Part shown: piece by piece, positions 25,536-34,242 of the stretch
How the letters are laid out: every line of letters begins with the position of its first letter
How positions within the stretch are numbered: the stretch's first letter is position 1
NCBI RefSeq assembly: GCF_004570345.1
Contig: NZ_SPQM01000038.1
Coordinates: 1 to 37,544 of the forward strand
Direction of reading: 5' to 3'
Source of the DNA: Blastococcus sp. CT_GayMR20
GTDB lineage: Bacteria > Actinomycetota > Actinomycetes > Mycobacteriales > Geodermatophilaceae
Length of the DNA: 37,544 nt
Made by a program: the position numbers and the translations under genes
The notes under the pieces: model-generated
Told to the model about the DNA's origin: nothing
The model's input: only the letters and a program-made list of their open reading frames with translations
Databases searched by the model: none

Positions 25536-27323
25536 ATGTACGACGGACCGATGCCCCCGACCTGGGGTGGTGTGTCGGTGCTGGAGGAGGACCTGGCCGC
25601 CCTGCTGGAGCTGCCCGGCCGTCCGGTGTTCGTCGTGGACTTCGAACCGCACGGCCGGCGGGCCACCGAGCCTCCGCTCGAGGAGCGGATGACGTCGCTC
25701 ACCGATCTGCTGGAGACCGGTGCGGGTCATCTGGCGGACGCGGCGACGGCCGCCCGGGAACAGGGCCGGCAGGCGGCGGTGCAGGCGCGGGCGTTGGCGG
25801 CGTTCGCCGCCTGCCGCCCCGCGGCGGTGCTGGACCGGCCCGAGGCGGAGGTCGGTGCCGCGGCCGCGGCCTCGCGGGCGGCCCGCCCGGCGGCGCTCAC
25901 CACGGTGAGTGAGTGGGCCGTCGATGAGGTGATGGCGTCGTTGGGGCTGTCCTCGGCCGCGGCCGCACGGCTGCTGGAGCAGTCGGTCATCCTGGTGGAG
26001 CAGCTCCCGGCGACCCTGACGGCGTTGGCGGCCGGAGAGATCTCGTGGCCGCACGCGGTGATGCTCGCCGAGGTGCTGCCGCTGCTCACCGCCCCCGCCG
26101 TGCGGGCCGAGGTGGAGGCCGACGTGCTGGGCCGGGCGGACGGGAAGACGGTGCCCCAGCTGCGCGAGGCCGCCAAGCGGGCGGTGCTGCGCGCCGACGC
26201 GTCGGCGGCGGTGCGGCGGGCTGCCGCGGCGATCCGCGACCGGCAGGTGCGGATGTTCTCCGGCCGGGACGGGATGGCCGGCCTCACCGCGACGATGCCG
26301 ATCCCGGTGGCGGCGGCCTGCCGCACGGCGCTGGCCGCGCACGCCGAGGCAGCGAAGACGCCGGGTGATGAGCGGACCCTGGATCAGTGGATGCTGGACT
26401 GCCTGGTCGATCTGATCCTGCGCCCGGACGCGGCCCGGCCGCCGGTCGGCATCGATCTGCAGGTGATCGCCTCGGTGGCCACCCTGTCCGGCGGGGACGA
26501 GCCGGGCGAGGTCGACGGCCACCCCGTGCCGGCGCACCTGGTCCGCGAACTCGCCTACGCCCTCGGCCTGCTGCCCCGACCCGACACCCCGGCCGCGGCC
26601 GAGACCGACGACACCGCGGCCGCCGACACCGGGCCCACCGATGCGGAGCCGGCAGAGGTGCGGCCCGCGGAGGCCGGGACACCCGCGGCCGGGCTGGCCG
26701 ACCTGCTCGATCCGGGCACCGTGGTGGGCACCGCGCTCACCCATCTGCCCACCATCGCGGTCGTCGACGAGCTCTCCGGCCAGCTGCTCGCCCTGACCAA
26801 CGCCACCGAGATCCGGGACGCGGCCACCTGCGGCCGGCCGGCCTGCCGCACCGGCCGCCGCCCCTGCGAGCACCCGCCCGGCGGGCCCGGCCTCGGCCCA
26901 CCACCCCCGACGGCCGGCTACGCGCCCTCGGCGGTCTTGCAGCGGTTCGTGCGCGCCCGCGACCGGCGCTGCCGGTTCCCCGGCTGCCGCGCGGCGGCGA
27001 TCCGCTGCGACGTCGACCACAACCTGCCCTGGCCCGCCGGCGCGACGAGTGCGGACAACCTCTGCTGCCTGTGCCGCCACCACCACCGGCTCAGCCACCA
27101 GGCACCGGGCTGGAGCATGCGCCGGCTGCCCGACGGCGGCCTCGAATGGAGCCTGCCCGGCGGAGAACGGATCACCACCCACCCGCAGCCCTACGGCGGC
27201 GGCGACCTCCCACCACCGACACCGTGCCCACCGCCGTTCCACCCGCCAGTCACGCCGAGAGAACGCGTCCTCGGCCGCCCCCGACCCCCCGGCGACCTCG
27301 AAACCGACCCGGCGCCGTTCTGA
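25536..27323 (+). CDS. DUF222 / HNH endonuclease domain protein (13E12-type)
   Basis: A 595-aa protein. The N-terminal half (about residues 40-320) is an Ala-rich DUF222 domain; a low-complexity Ala/Pro/Asp-rich linker follows (about 345-390). The C-terminus has an HNH nuclease domain: C479 and C484 in RCRFPGC, D494-H495-N496 in DVDHNLPW, N508 in SADNL, and C510/C511/C513 with H515-H517 in CCLCRHHH. Proteins of this type are multi-copy in actinobacteria (the REP13E12 proteins of M. tuberculosis) and are often in variable regions. Their role is not settled. No inverted repeats or target duplications bound it here. It ends at a bidirectional terminator shared with rpmB. Confidence 0.92.
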   Translation: MYDGPMPPTWGGVSVLEEDLAALLELPGRPVFVVDFEPHGRRATEPPLEERMTSLTDLLETGAGHLADAATAAREQGRQAAVQARALAAFAACRPAAVLDRPEAEVGAAAAASRAARPAALTTVSEWAVDEVMASLGLSSAAAARLLEQSVILVEQLPATLTALAAGEISWPHAVMLAEVLPLLTAPAVRAEVEADVLGRADGKTVPQLREAAKRAVLRADASAAVRRAAAAIRDRQVRMFSGRDGMAGLTATMPIPVAAACRTALAAHAEAAKTPGDERTLDQWMLDCLVDLILRPDAARPPVGIDLQVIASVATLSGGDEPGEVDGHPVPAHLVRELAYALGLLPRPDTPAAAETDDTAAADTGPTDAEPAEVRPAEAGTPAAGLADLLDPGTVVGTALTHLPTIAVVDELSGQLLALTNATEIRDAATCGRPACRTGRRPCEHPPGGPGLGPPPPTAGYAPSAVLQRFVRARDRRCRFPGCRAAAIRCDVDHNLPWPAGATSADNLCCLCRHHHRLSHQAPGWSMRRLPDGGLEWSLPGGERITTHPQPYGGGDLPPPTPCPPPFHPPVTPRERVLGRPRPPGDLETDPAPF

Positions 27324-27356
27324 TGCAGCGCGACCTCATCGATGCGTCAACGCGAA

Positions 27357-27387
27357 GAACCCCGGAGGTCGATGACCTCCGGGGTTC
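27357..27387. terminator. Bidirectional terminator between the HNH gene and rpmB
   Basis: A perfect 14-bp stem, GAACCCCGGAGGTC (27357-27370) and its complement (27374-27387), with a 3-nt GAT loop. It lies between two convergent genes, so it can end both transcripts; on the minus strand TTCTTCG-type bases follow the stem. Confidence 0.85.
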
Positions 27388-27422
27388 ACCCCGGGCGGAC
27401 CGGGGACGCGTTCACGCCTGGA

Positions 27423-27614
27423 TCAGGCGCGCACCACCTTGCCGGCGCGGATGCACGAGGTGCACGCGTTGATCCGGCGACGGTTGCCGGGAGCGACGAG
27501 CGCCCGCACGGACTGGATGTTCGGGTTCCAACGGCGCGGCGTGCGGCGGTGCGAGTGCGACACCGACATACCGAAACCGGGCCCCTTGCCACACACATCG
27601 CACACGGCAGCCAC
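27423..27614 (-). CDS. rpmB: 50S ribosomal protein L28
   Basis: A 63-aa L28. The zinc-type form is seen: C5-x2-C8 near the N-terminus and C51-x2-C54 near the C-terminus. SHSHRRTPRRWNPNIQ is the L28 signature. The GTG start at 27614 has GGGAG upstream. It is the only minus-strand gene between 22554 and the end of the window. It is divergent from the DAK2 gene, as the L28 gene is close to this pair in mycobacteria. No Zur-type palindrome is visible upstream, which fits a Cys4 (zinc-containing) paralogue. Confidence 0.96.
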   Translation of the reverse strand: MAAVCDVCGKGPGFGMSVSHSHRRTPRRWNPNIQSVRALVAPGNRRRINACTSCIRAGKVVRA

Positions 27615-27685
27615 GGTTGATCACTCCCAGAGAATTCGTTCACAGACAGCGGGGCAAGGCAGCACCCGCATGAAGACCGTCCAGG

Positions 27686-27691
27686 AGTCTA
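27686..27691 (-). promoter_or_regulatory. Possible -10 box for rpmB
   Basis: On the minus strand TAGACT fits TANNNT and lies about 72 nt upstream of the rpmB start, giving a leader of roughly 65 nt. No good -35 is visible. Moderate to weak support. Confidence 0.3.
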
Positions 27692-27786
27692 ACCGCTGTT
27701 CTCCGAGAACGTCGCCGCGCCCCCAGGGCGTCGTCCGATGCGGCCCGGAATCCGTCGCCGTCCCCGGTCCTGTCCCCCGTCATGGG

Positions 27787-27792
27787 TACCCT
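27787..27792 (+). promoter_or_regulatory. Likely leaderless -10 box for the DAK2 gene
   Basis: TACCCT fits TANNNT, ending 6 nt before the GTG at 27799. No Shine-Dalgarno sequence is present. It supports GTG 27799 as the start rather than the far upstream end of the open frame. Confidence 0.45.
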
Positions 27793-27798
27793 CCGGCC

Positions 27799-29418
27799 GT
27801 GCTGCAGGCGCTGGACGACGCCGCGGTCGGTGAGTGGTACCGGGCCGCGGTCGCAGTCCTGTCCGAGGCCCGGAGCCGTATCGACGACCTCAACGTCTTC
27901 CCCGTCCCCGACGGTGACACCGGCACGAATCTGCTGCTCACCGCCCAGGCCGCCGTCGCCGCGCTCGACCGCGAGGGTCCCCGCACGACCGAGTCGGCCT
28001 GGTCGGTGCTCGCCCGCGGCGCCGTCCTCGGGGCCCGCGGGAACTCCGGGACCATCCTCGCCCAGCTGCTGCGCGGCCTCGCCGACCACCTCGCCGGCCA
28101 GCCGCCGGCCGACGGCCCCGACTTCGCCGCGGCCCTCCAGAAGGCGGCCGACACCGCCTACACCGCGGTCGCGGACCCCGAGGAAGGGACGTTCCTCACC
28201 GTCGCCCGCGCGGGGGCGGAGTCGGCCGTCGCGTGCGTCGACGAGGGGCGGGCCGACCTCGCCGACGTCGTCCGTGCCGCGGCCGACGGCGCCCGCACGG
28301 CGCTCGAGGCCACACCGAGTCAGCTCGCCGTCCTCCGCGACGCGGGCGTGGTCGACGCCGGGGGAGCGGGACTGTGCCTGGTCCTCGACGCGCTGGTCAC
28401 GACCGTCACCGGCGTCGAACCGGCCCGGCCGCCCCTCGCCCGGCGCGAGCACGGCGCCAAGCACGGTCACCAGCACGGCGGCGAACACCGCCCGCACCAG
28501 CCCCCGGCCGGTCCCGGCAGCGAGGTCCAGTACCTGCTCGCCGACACCGACGAGAGCGCGGTCGCGCGCCTGCACGAGCGGCTCGCCGCTCTCGGCGACA
28601 GCCTCGTCGTGGTCGGCGTCGACACCCCCTCCGGCCGCGAGTGGAACGTCCACGTGCACGTCGCCGACGTCGGCGCCGCCATCGAGGCGGGCATCGAGGC
28701 CGGCCGGCCGCACCGCATCTCGGTCACCCCGCTCGCCCCGGTCCTGCCCGCGGCGCCGATCCACGGCACCCGCGCGATCGTCGCCGTCGCCACCAGCGAC
28801 GGTCTCGCCGAGCTCTTCGCCGGTGAGGGCGTCCGTGTCGTGTCCGGCGGTCCGGACGACGTCACCGAGGACCGCATCCTCGACGAGATCATCGCCGCGA
28901 CCGCCTACGAGGTCGTCGTCCTCCCCAACGACGCCGAGCTGACGCCGGTCGCCTCCCGGGCTGCCGCCCGCGGCCGCGACGTGGGCCGCGACGTGGGCGT
29001 CGTCCCCACCCGGTCCCCGGTGCAGGGGCTCGCCGCGATCGCCGTCGCCGACCCGTCCCGCCGCTTCGGCGACGACGTGATCGCCATGGCCGAGGCCGCG
29101 GCCGCGACCCGCTGGGCCGAGATCACCGTGGCCGAGCAGGAGGCCCTCACCTCCGCCGGCCGGTGCCAGCCGGGTGACGCTCTGGGCTCCGCCGAGGGGG
29201 ACGTCGTCGTCCTGGGCGACGACCTCGGCGCCGTCGCGTGCGAGCTGCTCGACCGCCTGCTGTCCGCCGGCGGCGAGATGGCGACCCTGGTGGTCGGGCC
29301 GGACGAGGCGCTCGGCGACACCGTCTGCCGGCACCTGGCGACGGTCCACCCGACCATCGAGGTGATCCGCTACCGCGGCGGCCCCAGCGGCATCCCGCTC
29401 CAGGTCGGGGTCGAGTGA
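27799..29418 (+). CDS. DAK2-domain protein (FakA-like kinase/phosphatase)
   Basis: A 539-aa protein. The N-terminal DAK2 domain (residues ~1-200) carries DDLNVFPVPDGDTGTNLLLT, with the Asp residues that bind Mg-ATP, and LGARGNSGTILAQLLRG. The C-terminal part is of the FakA type. In firmicutes FakA phosphorylates fatty acids bound to FakB; the actinobacterial role is not established. An unusual histidine-rich insert (H218, H222, H224, H226, H230, H233) links the two parts. In M. tuberculosis the equivalent is split into Rv2975c and Rv2974c; here it is one gene. The GTG at 27799 begins the conserved region, with a TANNNT box 6 nt upstream. recG follows 4 nt after its stop. Confidence 0.88.
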   Translation: MLQALDDAAVGEWYRAAVAVLSEARSRIDDLNVFPVPDGDTGTNLLLTAQAAVAALDREGPRTTESAWSVLARGAVLGARGNSGTILAQLLRGLADHLAGQPPADGPDFAAALQKAADTAYTAVADPEEGTFLTVARAGAESAVACVDEGRADLADVVRAAADGARTALEATPSQLAVLRDAGVVDAGGAGLCLVLDALVTTVTGVEPARPPLARREHGAKHGHQHGGEHRPHQPPAGPGSEVQYLLADTDESAVARLHERLAALGDSLVVVGVDTPSGREWNVHVHVADVGAAIEAGIEAGRPHRISVTPLAPVLPAAPIHGTRAIVAVATSDGLAELFAGEGVRVVSGGPDDVTEDRILDEIIAATAYEVVVLPNDAELTPVASRAAARGRDVGRDVGVVPTRSPVQGLAAIAVADPSRRFGDDVIAMAEAAAATRWAEITVAEQEALTSAGRCQPGDALGSAEGDVVVLGDDLGAVACELLDRLLSAGGEMATLVVGPDEALGDTVCRHLATVHPTIEVIRYRGGPSGIPLQVGVE

Positions 29419-29422
29419 CCTC

Positions 29423-31624
29423 ATGGCGGTGAGCCTCGAGACACCCCTCGCCCGCGTCCTCGGCCCGAAGACCGCGACCGGGATGGCCGAGCAGCTCGGC
29501 CTGCACACGGTCCGCGACCTGCTGCGCCACTACCCGCGGCGCTACGCGCGGCGGGGCGAGATGGCCCGCCTGGACGACCTCCAGGTCGGCGACCGCGTCA
29601 CGATCCTCGCCCAGGTGACCAGCGTGAACAGCCGCCGGATGCGCCAACGGCACGGCACCATCACCGAGGTCACGGTCGGCGACGGCGCCGGTTCGATGAA
29701 GCTGGTCTTCTTCAACTACAAGCACGCCCGACTGCAGCAGGGCGCCTGGGGACTGTTCGCCGGAACGGTCGGCACGTACGCCGGCAAGCTGCAGTTCACC
29801 CATCCCGACTGCCACATGCTCGACAACGACACCGGGGACGACGACTGGGCGCGTGCCCTGGTCCCGATCTACCCCGCGAGCAAGGACGTCTCCAGCTGGG
29901 TGATCCAGAAGTCGGTGAAGCTGCTCCTCGGCGCCTCGGGCGGGTTCGGCGACCTGGTGGTCGACCCGCTGCCGGAGGACATCCGCGCCCGCCACGGCCT
30001 GCTGTCGCTCGCCGCGGCGCTGCTCGACATCCACCGCCCCACCACGATGGAGGACGTCGAGCACGCCGCCGAACGCCTCAAGTGGGACGAGGCGCTTATC
30101 CTCCAGCTCACCCTCGCCGCCCGGCGACGGGCCGCCGCCCTCGAACCCGGCACCGCGCGATCCCGCAGGACCGGTGGCCTCCTGGACGCCGTCGACGCCG
30201 CCCTGCCGTTCGAGCTCACCGAGGGGCAGCGCGAGGTGGGGGAGGAGCTCGCCGTCGAGCTCGACCGCGACCAGCCCATGCACCGGCTCCTCCAGGGCGA
30301 GGTCGGTTCCGGCAAGACCGTCGTCGCGCTGCGCGCCATGGCCCAGGTGGTCGACGCCGGGGGCCAGGCGGCGCTGCTCGCGCCGACCGAGGTCCTCGCC
30401 GCCCAGCACGCGCGCGGCATCCGCCAGCTGCTCGGCCCGCTCGGCCGCGCCGGCGAACTGGACGGTGACGCGGCCGGCACCCGCGTCACCCTGCTCACCG
30501 GCTCCCTCAAGACGGCCGCCAAGCGGGAGGCGCGGGCGGAGGTCGCCGACGGCCGCGCCGGCATCGTCATCGGCACGCACGCGCTCCTGCAGGAGGGCGT
30601 CGACTTCGCCGACCTCGGCCTCGTCGTCATCGACGAGCAGCACCGCTTCGGCGTCGAGCAGCGCGACGCCCTGCGCGCCAAGGGCAGCCGTCCTCCGCAC
30701 GTCCTCGTCATGACCGCGACGCCGATCCCGCGCACGGTCGCCATGACCGTCTACGGCGACCTCGAGATCTCCACGCTGCGCCAGCTCCCCAGCGGCCGCG
30801 GCGGCGTCGCCAGCTCGGTCGTCCCCGTGGCGGAGAAGCCGGGGTGGCTCGACCGCGCCTGGGAACGCCTGCGGGAAGAGGTCGCCGCCGGGCGGCAGGC
30901 CTACGTCGTCTGCCCGCGGATCGGCGACAGCGTCGACGTGGCTGCCGGTGCCGACGACGAACCCGAGGACGCCGACGGCGCGCCGGACGACGGACCCCGC
31001 ACCGACCGCCGACCCCCGCTCGCCGTCCTCGACATCGCCGAGCTCCTGCGCAACGGGCCGCAGGCCGGCCTGCGCCTCGACGTGCTGCACGGGCGGCTCA
31101 CCCCGGAGGAGAAGGACGCCCGCATGCAGGCGTTCGCGAACCGGGAGCTCGACGTCCTGGTCGCCACCACCGTCGTCGAGGTCGGCGTCGACGTGCCCAA
31201 CGCCACCGTGATGGTGGTCATGGACGCCGACCGCTTCGGCGTCAGCCAGCTCCACCAGCTGCGCGGGCGGGTCGCCCGGGGGAGGCACGCCGGGCTCTGC
31301 CTGCTCGTGACCGAGGCCAGGACCACCTCGCTCACCGGGCAGCGGCTGGCCGCGGTCGCCGCGACCTCCGACGGGTTCGAGCTCGCCCGGCTCGACCTCG
31401 AGACCCGCCGCGAGGGCGACATCCTCGGTGCCGCGCAGTCGGGCAAGCGATCCGGTGTCCGCATGCTCTCGCTGCTCGAGGACGAGGAGCTCATCGCCAC
31501 CGCCCGGGCCGAGGCCACTGCGCTGCTGGAGACGGAGCGCGGGCTGGCCGACCATCCCGGTCTCGCCGCCGAGGTCGCCGCGCTCGCGACCGACGAGCGC
31601 GCGGAGTGGCTGGAGAAGGCCTGA
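29423..31624 (+). CDS. recG: ATP-dependent DNA helicase RecG
   Basis: A 733-aa superfamily 2 helicase that remodels stalled replication forks and Holliday junctions. The N-terminal wedge/OB domain includes QVGDRVTILAQVTSVNSRR. The helicase core has Walker A GEVGSGKT with K298, the Walker B box D404-E-Q-H407, MTATPIPRT and QLHQLRGRVARG. An Asp/Glu-rich insert around residues 510-530 (PEDADGAPDD) is an actinobacterial-style loop. ATG at 29423 is used; GTG at 29432 is an in-frame alternative. It overlaps rsmD by one base. Confidence 0.97.
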   Translation: MAVSLETPLARVLGPKTATGMAEQLGLHTVRDLLRHYPRRYARRGEMARLDDLQVGDRVTILAQVTSVNSRRMRQRHGTITEVTVGDGAGSMKLVFFNYKHARLQQGAWGLFAGTVGTYAGKLQFTHPDCHMLDNDTGDDDWARALVPIYPASKDVSSWVIQKSVKLLLGASGGFGDLVVDPLPEDIRARHGLLSLAAALLDIHRPTTMEDVEHAAERLKWDEALILQLTLAARRRAAALEPGTARSRRTGGLLDAVDAALPFELTEGQREVGEELAVELDRDQPMHRLLQGEVGSGKTVVALRAMAQVVDAGGQAALLAPTEVLAAQHARGIRQLLGPLGRAGELDGDAAGTRVTLLTGSLKTAAKREARAEVADGRAGIVIGTHALLQEGVDFADLGLVVIDEQHRFGVEQRDALRAKGSRPPHVLVMTATPIPRTVAMTVYGDLEISTLRQLPSGRGGVASSVVPVAEKPGWLDRAWERLREEVAAGRQAYVVCPRIGDSVDVAAGADDEPEDADGAPDDGPRTDRRPPLAVLDIAELLRNGPQAGLRLDVLHGRLTPEEKDARMQAFANRELDVLVATTVVEVGVDVPNATVMVVMDADRFGVSQLHQLRGRVARGRHAGLCLLVTEARTTSLTGQRLAAVAATSDGFELARLDLETRREGDILGAAQSGKRSGVRMLSLLEDEELIATARAEATALLETERGLADHPGLAAEVAALATDERAEWLEKA

Positions 31625-32178
31625 TGACACGGATCGTCTCCGGCGTCGCCGGGGGACGGCGGCTGAAGGTGCCGCGCGCCGGCGTCCGGCCGACCGGCGA
31701 CCGGGCCCGCGAGGCCCTGTTCAACTCGCTGACGTCCCTGGTCGACCTCCGGGGCGCCGCCGTCCTCGATCTCTACGCCGGATCCGGCGCCCTGGGCCTG
31801 GAGGCGCTGTCGCGGGGTGCGGAGAAGGTCGTCTTCGTCGAGTCCTCGCCCGGCGTGCTGCCGGTGCTCAAGGAGAACCTGGCCGCGGTCGGGCTCCCCG
31901 GCGGCCGGGTCGTCGCCGGTTCCGTGCCCACGGTCGTACGCGGCGCGCCGTCGGGCTCCTTCGACCTCGTCCTCGCCGACCCGCCCTACGCGACACCCGC
32001 CGAGGAGGTGCAGGAAGTGCTCCGCGCCCTGGTCAGCGGCGGCTGGCTGGCCCCCGGCGCCGTCCTGGTCGTCGAGCGGTCGAGCCGCGAGGAGCCCTGG
32101 CCGTGGCCGACACCCCTGACCGGCCTGCGCGACCGGCGCTACGGCGAGGCCCAGCTCCGGTACGGTCAGTCCCCGTGA
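31624..32178 (+). CDS. rsmD: 16S rRNA (guanine966-N2)-methyltransferase RsmD
   Basis: A 184-aa SAM-dependent methyltransferase that modifies G966 (E. coli numbering) of 16S rRNA. RIVSGVAGGRRLKVP at the start, PTGDRAREALFNSL, the SAM motif LDLYAGSGALGLEALSRGA and the catalytic ADPPY are all present. The ATG overlaps the recG stop (TGATG) and the gene overlaps coaD by four bases (GTGA), so recG-rsmD-coaD is one unit. The pca gene found between recG and rsmD in mycobacteria is missing. Confidence 0.96.
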   Translation: MTRIVSGVAGGRRLKVPRAGVRPTGDRAREALFNSLTSLVDLRGAAVLDLYAGSGALGLEALSRGAEKVVFVESSPGVLPVLKENLAAVGLPGGRVVAGSVPTVVRGAPSGSFDLVLADPPYATPAEEVQEVLRALVSGGWLAPGAVLVVERSSREEPWPWPTPLTGLRDRRYGEAQLRYGQSP

Positions 32179-32657
32179 GGCGTGCCGTCTGCCCCGGATC
32201 CTTCGACCCGGTCACCAACGGTCACGTCGACGTCATCAACCGGGCGGCCGGCCTGTACGACGAGCTCGTCGTCGCCGTCCTGGTGAACCCTGGCAAGGCG
32301 GGTCTGTTCACCGTCGACGAGCGCATGGAGCTGCTGCGCGAGGCCGTCGCCGACCTGCCGAACGTCGTCGTCGACAGCTTCGAGGGCCTGCTGGTCGACT
32401 ACTGCCGCGCCAACGACATCCCGGTGATCGTCAAGGGCCTGCGCGCGGTCAGCGACTTCGAGTACGAGCTGCAGATGGCGCAGATGAACCGCGAGCTGGC
32501 CGGCATCGAGACCCTCTTCGTGCCGACCGCCCCGCAGGTGGGGCACCTGTCCTCCAGCCTGGTCAAGCAGATCGCCCAGTTCGGCGGCGACGTCGCCCGG
32601 CTGGTGCCCAAGGTCGTCAACGACCGGCTCATCGAGCGCACCCGGAAGACCTCGTGA
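32175..32657 (+). CDS. coaD: Phosphopantetheine adenylyltransferase
   Basis: A 160-aa enzyme that transfers AMP from ATP to 4'-phosphopantetheine in CoA synthesis. PGSFDPVTNGHVDVI holds the nucleotidyltransferase TxGH-type motif, VKGLRAVSDFEYELQMAQMNREL is the conserved middle, and LSSSLVKQIA the ISSS-type C-terminal motif. The GTG start overlaps the rsmD stop and the gene overlaps the next by four bases. Confidence 0.97.
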   Translation: MRRAVCPGSFDPVTNGHVDVINRAAGLYDELVVAVLVNPGKAGLFTVDERMELLREAVADLPNVVVDSFEGLLVDYCRANDIPVIVKGLRAVSDFEYELQMAQMNRELAGIETLFVPTAPQVGHLSSSLVKQIAQFGGDVARLVPKVVNDRLIERTRKTS

Positions 32658-33310
32658 CCGAGGTCGTCTACCGCCTCTACGAGACCGTCGACGAGCTGAC
32701 GACGGTCATCGAGAACGCCCGCAGCGTGCCCATGTCCGGCTCGTGCATGGTGCCCCGCGACCACCTGCTCGACCTGCTCGACGACCTGCGCGAGTCCCTG
32801 CCCGAGGACGTGCAGGCCGCCGGTGCGATCGTCGAGCAGCGCACGGAGATCCTCCAGCAGGCGCAGGCCGAGGCCGAGCGGCTCACCGGCCGCACCCGCG
32901 GCGAGAGCGAACAGCTGCTGGCGTCCTCCCGGCGGCAGCGCGAGGAGCTGCTCGGCACCGCCCGCCGCCAGCGCGACGAGTTGCTGGCCCAGGCGCAGGC
33001 CGAGGCCGAGGAACTGCTCGCCGAGGCGGAGGCCGAGGCGCAGCGGCTGATCGCGGAGGGCCGGGCCCACCGCGAGGCGCTGATCGCCGACGGCGTCACC
33101 GAGCACGAGCGCCTCATCACCGAGACCGAGGTCTACCGGGGGGCGGTGTCGCGGGCCGACGAGCTCGGCGCCCAGACCGCCGCCGACGTCGCCCGGATGC
33201 GCGCCGAGGTCGACCAGTACGTCGACAGCCGGCTCGCCGACTTCGGGACGACGCTGGAGCGGATGCTGCACTCCGTGGAGAAGGCCCGGACGACGCTGCG
33301 GGAGCCCTGA
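32654..33310 (+). CDS. sepIVA: DivIVA-like cell-division protein (SepIVA type)
   Basis: A 218-aa coiled-coil protein with a short N-terminal head (VYRLYETVDELTTVIENARSVPMSGSCMVPRDHLLDLLDDLRESLP) followed by a long Ala/Glu/Gln/Arg heptad region from about residue 60. The head and the gene's position between coaD and DUF177 match mycobacterial SepIVA (Rv2927c), which acts in septation and intracellular membrane organisation. It has no catalytic motif. The GTG start overlaps the coaD stop by four bases. Confidence 0.88.
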   Translation: MTEVVYRLYETVDELTTVIENARSVPMSGSCMVPRDHLLDLLDDLRESLPEDVQAAGAIVEQRTEILQQAQAEAERLTGRTRGESEQLLASSRRQREELLGTARRQRDELLAQAQAEAEELLAEAEAEAQRLIAEGRAHREALIADGVTEHERLITETEVYRGAVSRADELGAQTAADVARMRAEVDQYVDSRLADFGTTLERMLHSVEKARTTLREP

Positions 33311-33321
33311 GCAGGATCGGG

Positions 33322-33376
33322 TAGTCTCGTTGTCTGGTCCGACCGCCGGGGACACAGCTGTCCAGCTGTCCCCGGC
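33322..33376 (+). promoter_or_regulatory. Promoter and structured leader of the DUF177-rpmF-rnc operon
   Basis: TAGTCT at 33322-33327 fits a TANNNT -10; transcription would start near 33334 and leave a leader of about 78 nt. In it, GCCGGGGACA (33345-33354) pairs perfectly with TGTCCCCGGC (33367-33376). A second, mutually exclusive hairpin uses the same 5' arm: GGACA (33350-33354) with TGTCC (33359-33363). The two 3' arms come from an overlapping direct repeat, CAGCTGTCC, at 33355-33363 and 33363-33371. There is no U-run after the long stem, so it need not be a terminator for the upstream gene. Confidence 0.5.
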
Positions 33377-33411
33377 CGGCCTTCCTCCCACTGCCTACCG
33401 CGAGTACTGAC

Positions 33412-34035
33412 ATGTCTGCTGCTTCCGCCCGCTCCGGCGCCGCGTCCACCGACGCCCGGCGCCCCTCCGACAACCCCTGGAAGCTCGACCTGCGCGAGCT
33501 CGGCCGTCGTGCGGGCTCCATGCAGGAGATCGACCGGACGGCGCCGGCCCCGGCGGACTGGCGCGTGGAGCTGATCGGCGCCCGCGCGGGTGCCGACGTC
33601 CGGCTGCGGCTCCGGCTGGAGTCGGTGATGGAGGGTGTGCTCGTCACCGGTGACCTCGACGTCCCCGTGGAGGGCTCCTGCGCCCGCTGCCTCGAGCCGA
33701 TCGAGGACACCCTGCACCTCTCGGTCCAGGAGTTGTACGCGTACTCCGGCAGCACCACCGAGGCCACCAGCGAGGAGGACGAGGTCCGCCGCATCGAGGG
33801 CGACTACCTCGACCTCGAACCGCTGGCGCGCGACACCGTCGTCCTGAACCTGCCGCTGGCCCCGGTCTGCACCGAGGACTGCGCCGGCCTGTGCGTCGAC
33901 TGCGGGCAGCGCCTCGACGACCTGCCCGCCGACCACGCCCACGAGGTCGTCGACGCCCGCTGGGCCGGTCTGGCCGAGAAATTCACTTCCTCGTCGGGCA
34001 CCCCCGGCGAGATCGCCACCACTGAGGAGAACTGA
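33412..34035 (+). CDS. DUF177 / YceD-family protein
   Basis: A 207-aa protein of the DUF177 family, which is linked to 23S rRNA accumulation and is nearly always next to rpmF. Cysteines that may bind metal are in [12 protein letters not shown] and [23 protein letters not shown]. The first ~30 residues are a variable Ser/Ala-rich tail. The C-terminus ends 2 nt before the rpmF start, giving tight linkage to that gene. ATG at 33412 is the only good start; the ribosome-binding site is poor. Confidence 0.93.
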   Translation: MSAASARSGAASTDARRPSDNPWKLDLRELGRRAGSMQEIDRTAPAPADWRVELIGARAGADVRLRLRLESVMEGVLVTGDLDVPVEGSCARCLEPIEDTLHLSVQELYAYSGSTTEATSEEDEVRRIEGDYLDLEPLARDTVVLNLPLAPVCTEDCAGLCVDCGQRLDDLPADHAHEVVDARWAGLAEKFTSSSGTPGEIATTEEN

Positions 34036-34037
34036 CC

Positions 34038-34217
34038 GTGGCTGTCCCGAAGCGGAAGATGTCCCGCTCCAACACCCGCTCCCGCCGCTCGATGTGGAAG
34101 GCGACCGCGCCGACCCTGGCGCCGTGCCCCAACCGCGCCTGCGGTGAGCTCAAGCCCCCGCACCAGGCGTGCCCGACCTGCGGCCAGTACGACGGCCGCC
34201 AGGTCCTCTCCGTCTGA
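34038..34217 (+). CDS. rpmF: 50S ribosomal protein L32
   Basis: A 59-aa L32, too short for many gene-finding cut-offs. [19 protein letters not shown] is the L32 signature at the N-terminus. Four cysteines (C30, C35, C45 and C48) form the zinc ribbon, so this is the Cys4 form. The GTG start follows the DUF177 stop by 2 nt, with GAGGAG inside the DUF177 3' end as ribosome-binding site. rnc begins 25 nt later. Confidence 0.97.
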   Translation: MAVPKRKMSRSNTRSRRSMWKATAPTLAPCPNRACGELKPPHQACPTCGQYDGRQVLSV

Positions 34218-34242
34218 GCCGACAGCCCTGACTCGCTCCGTC

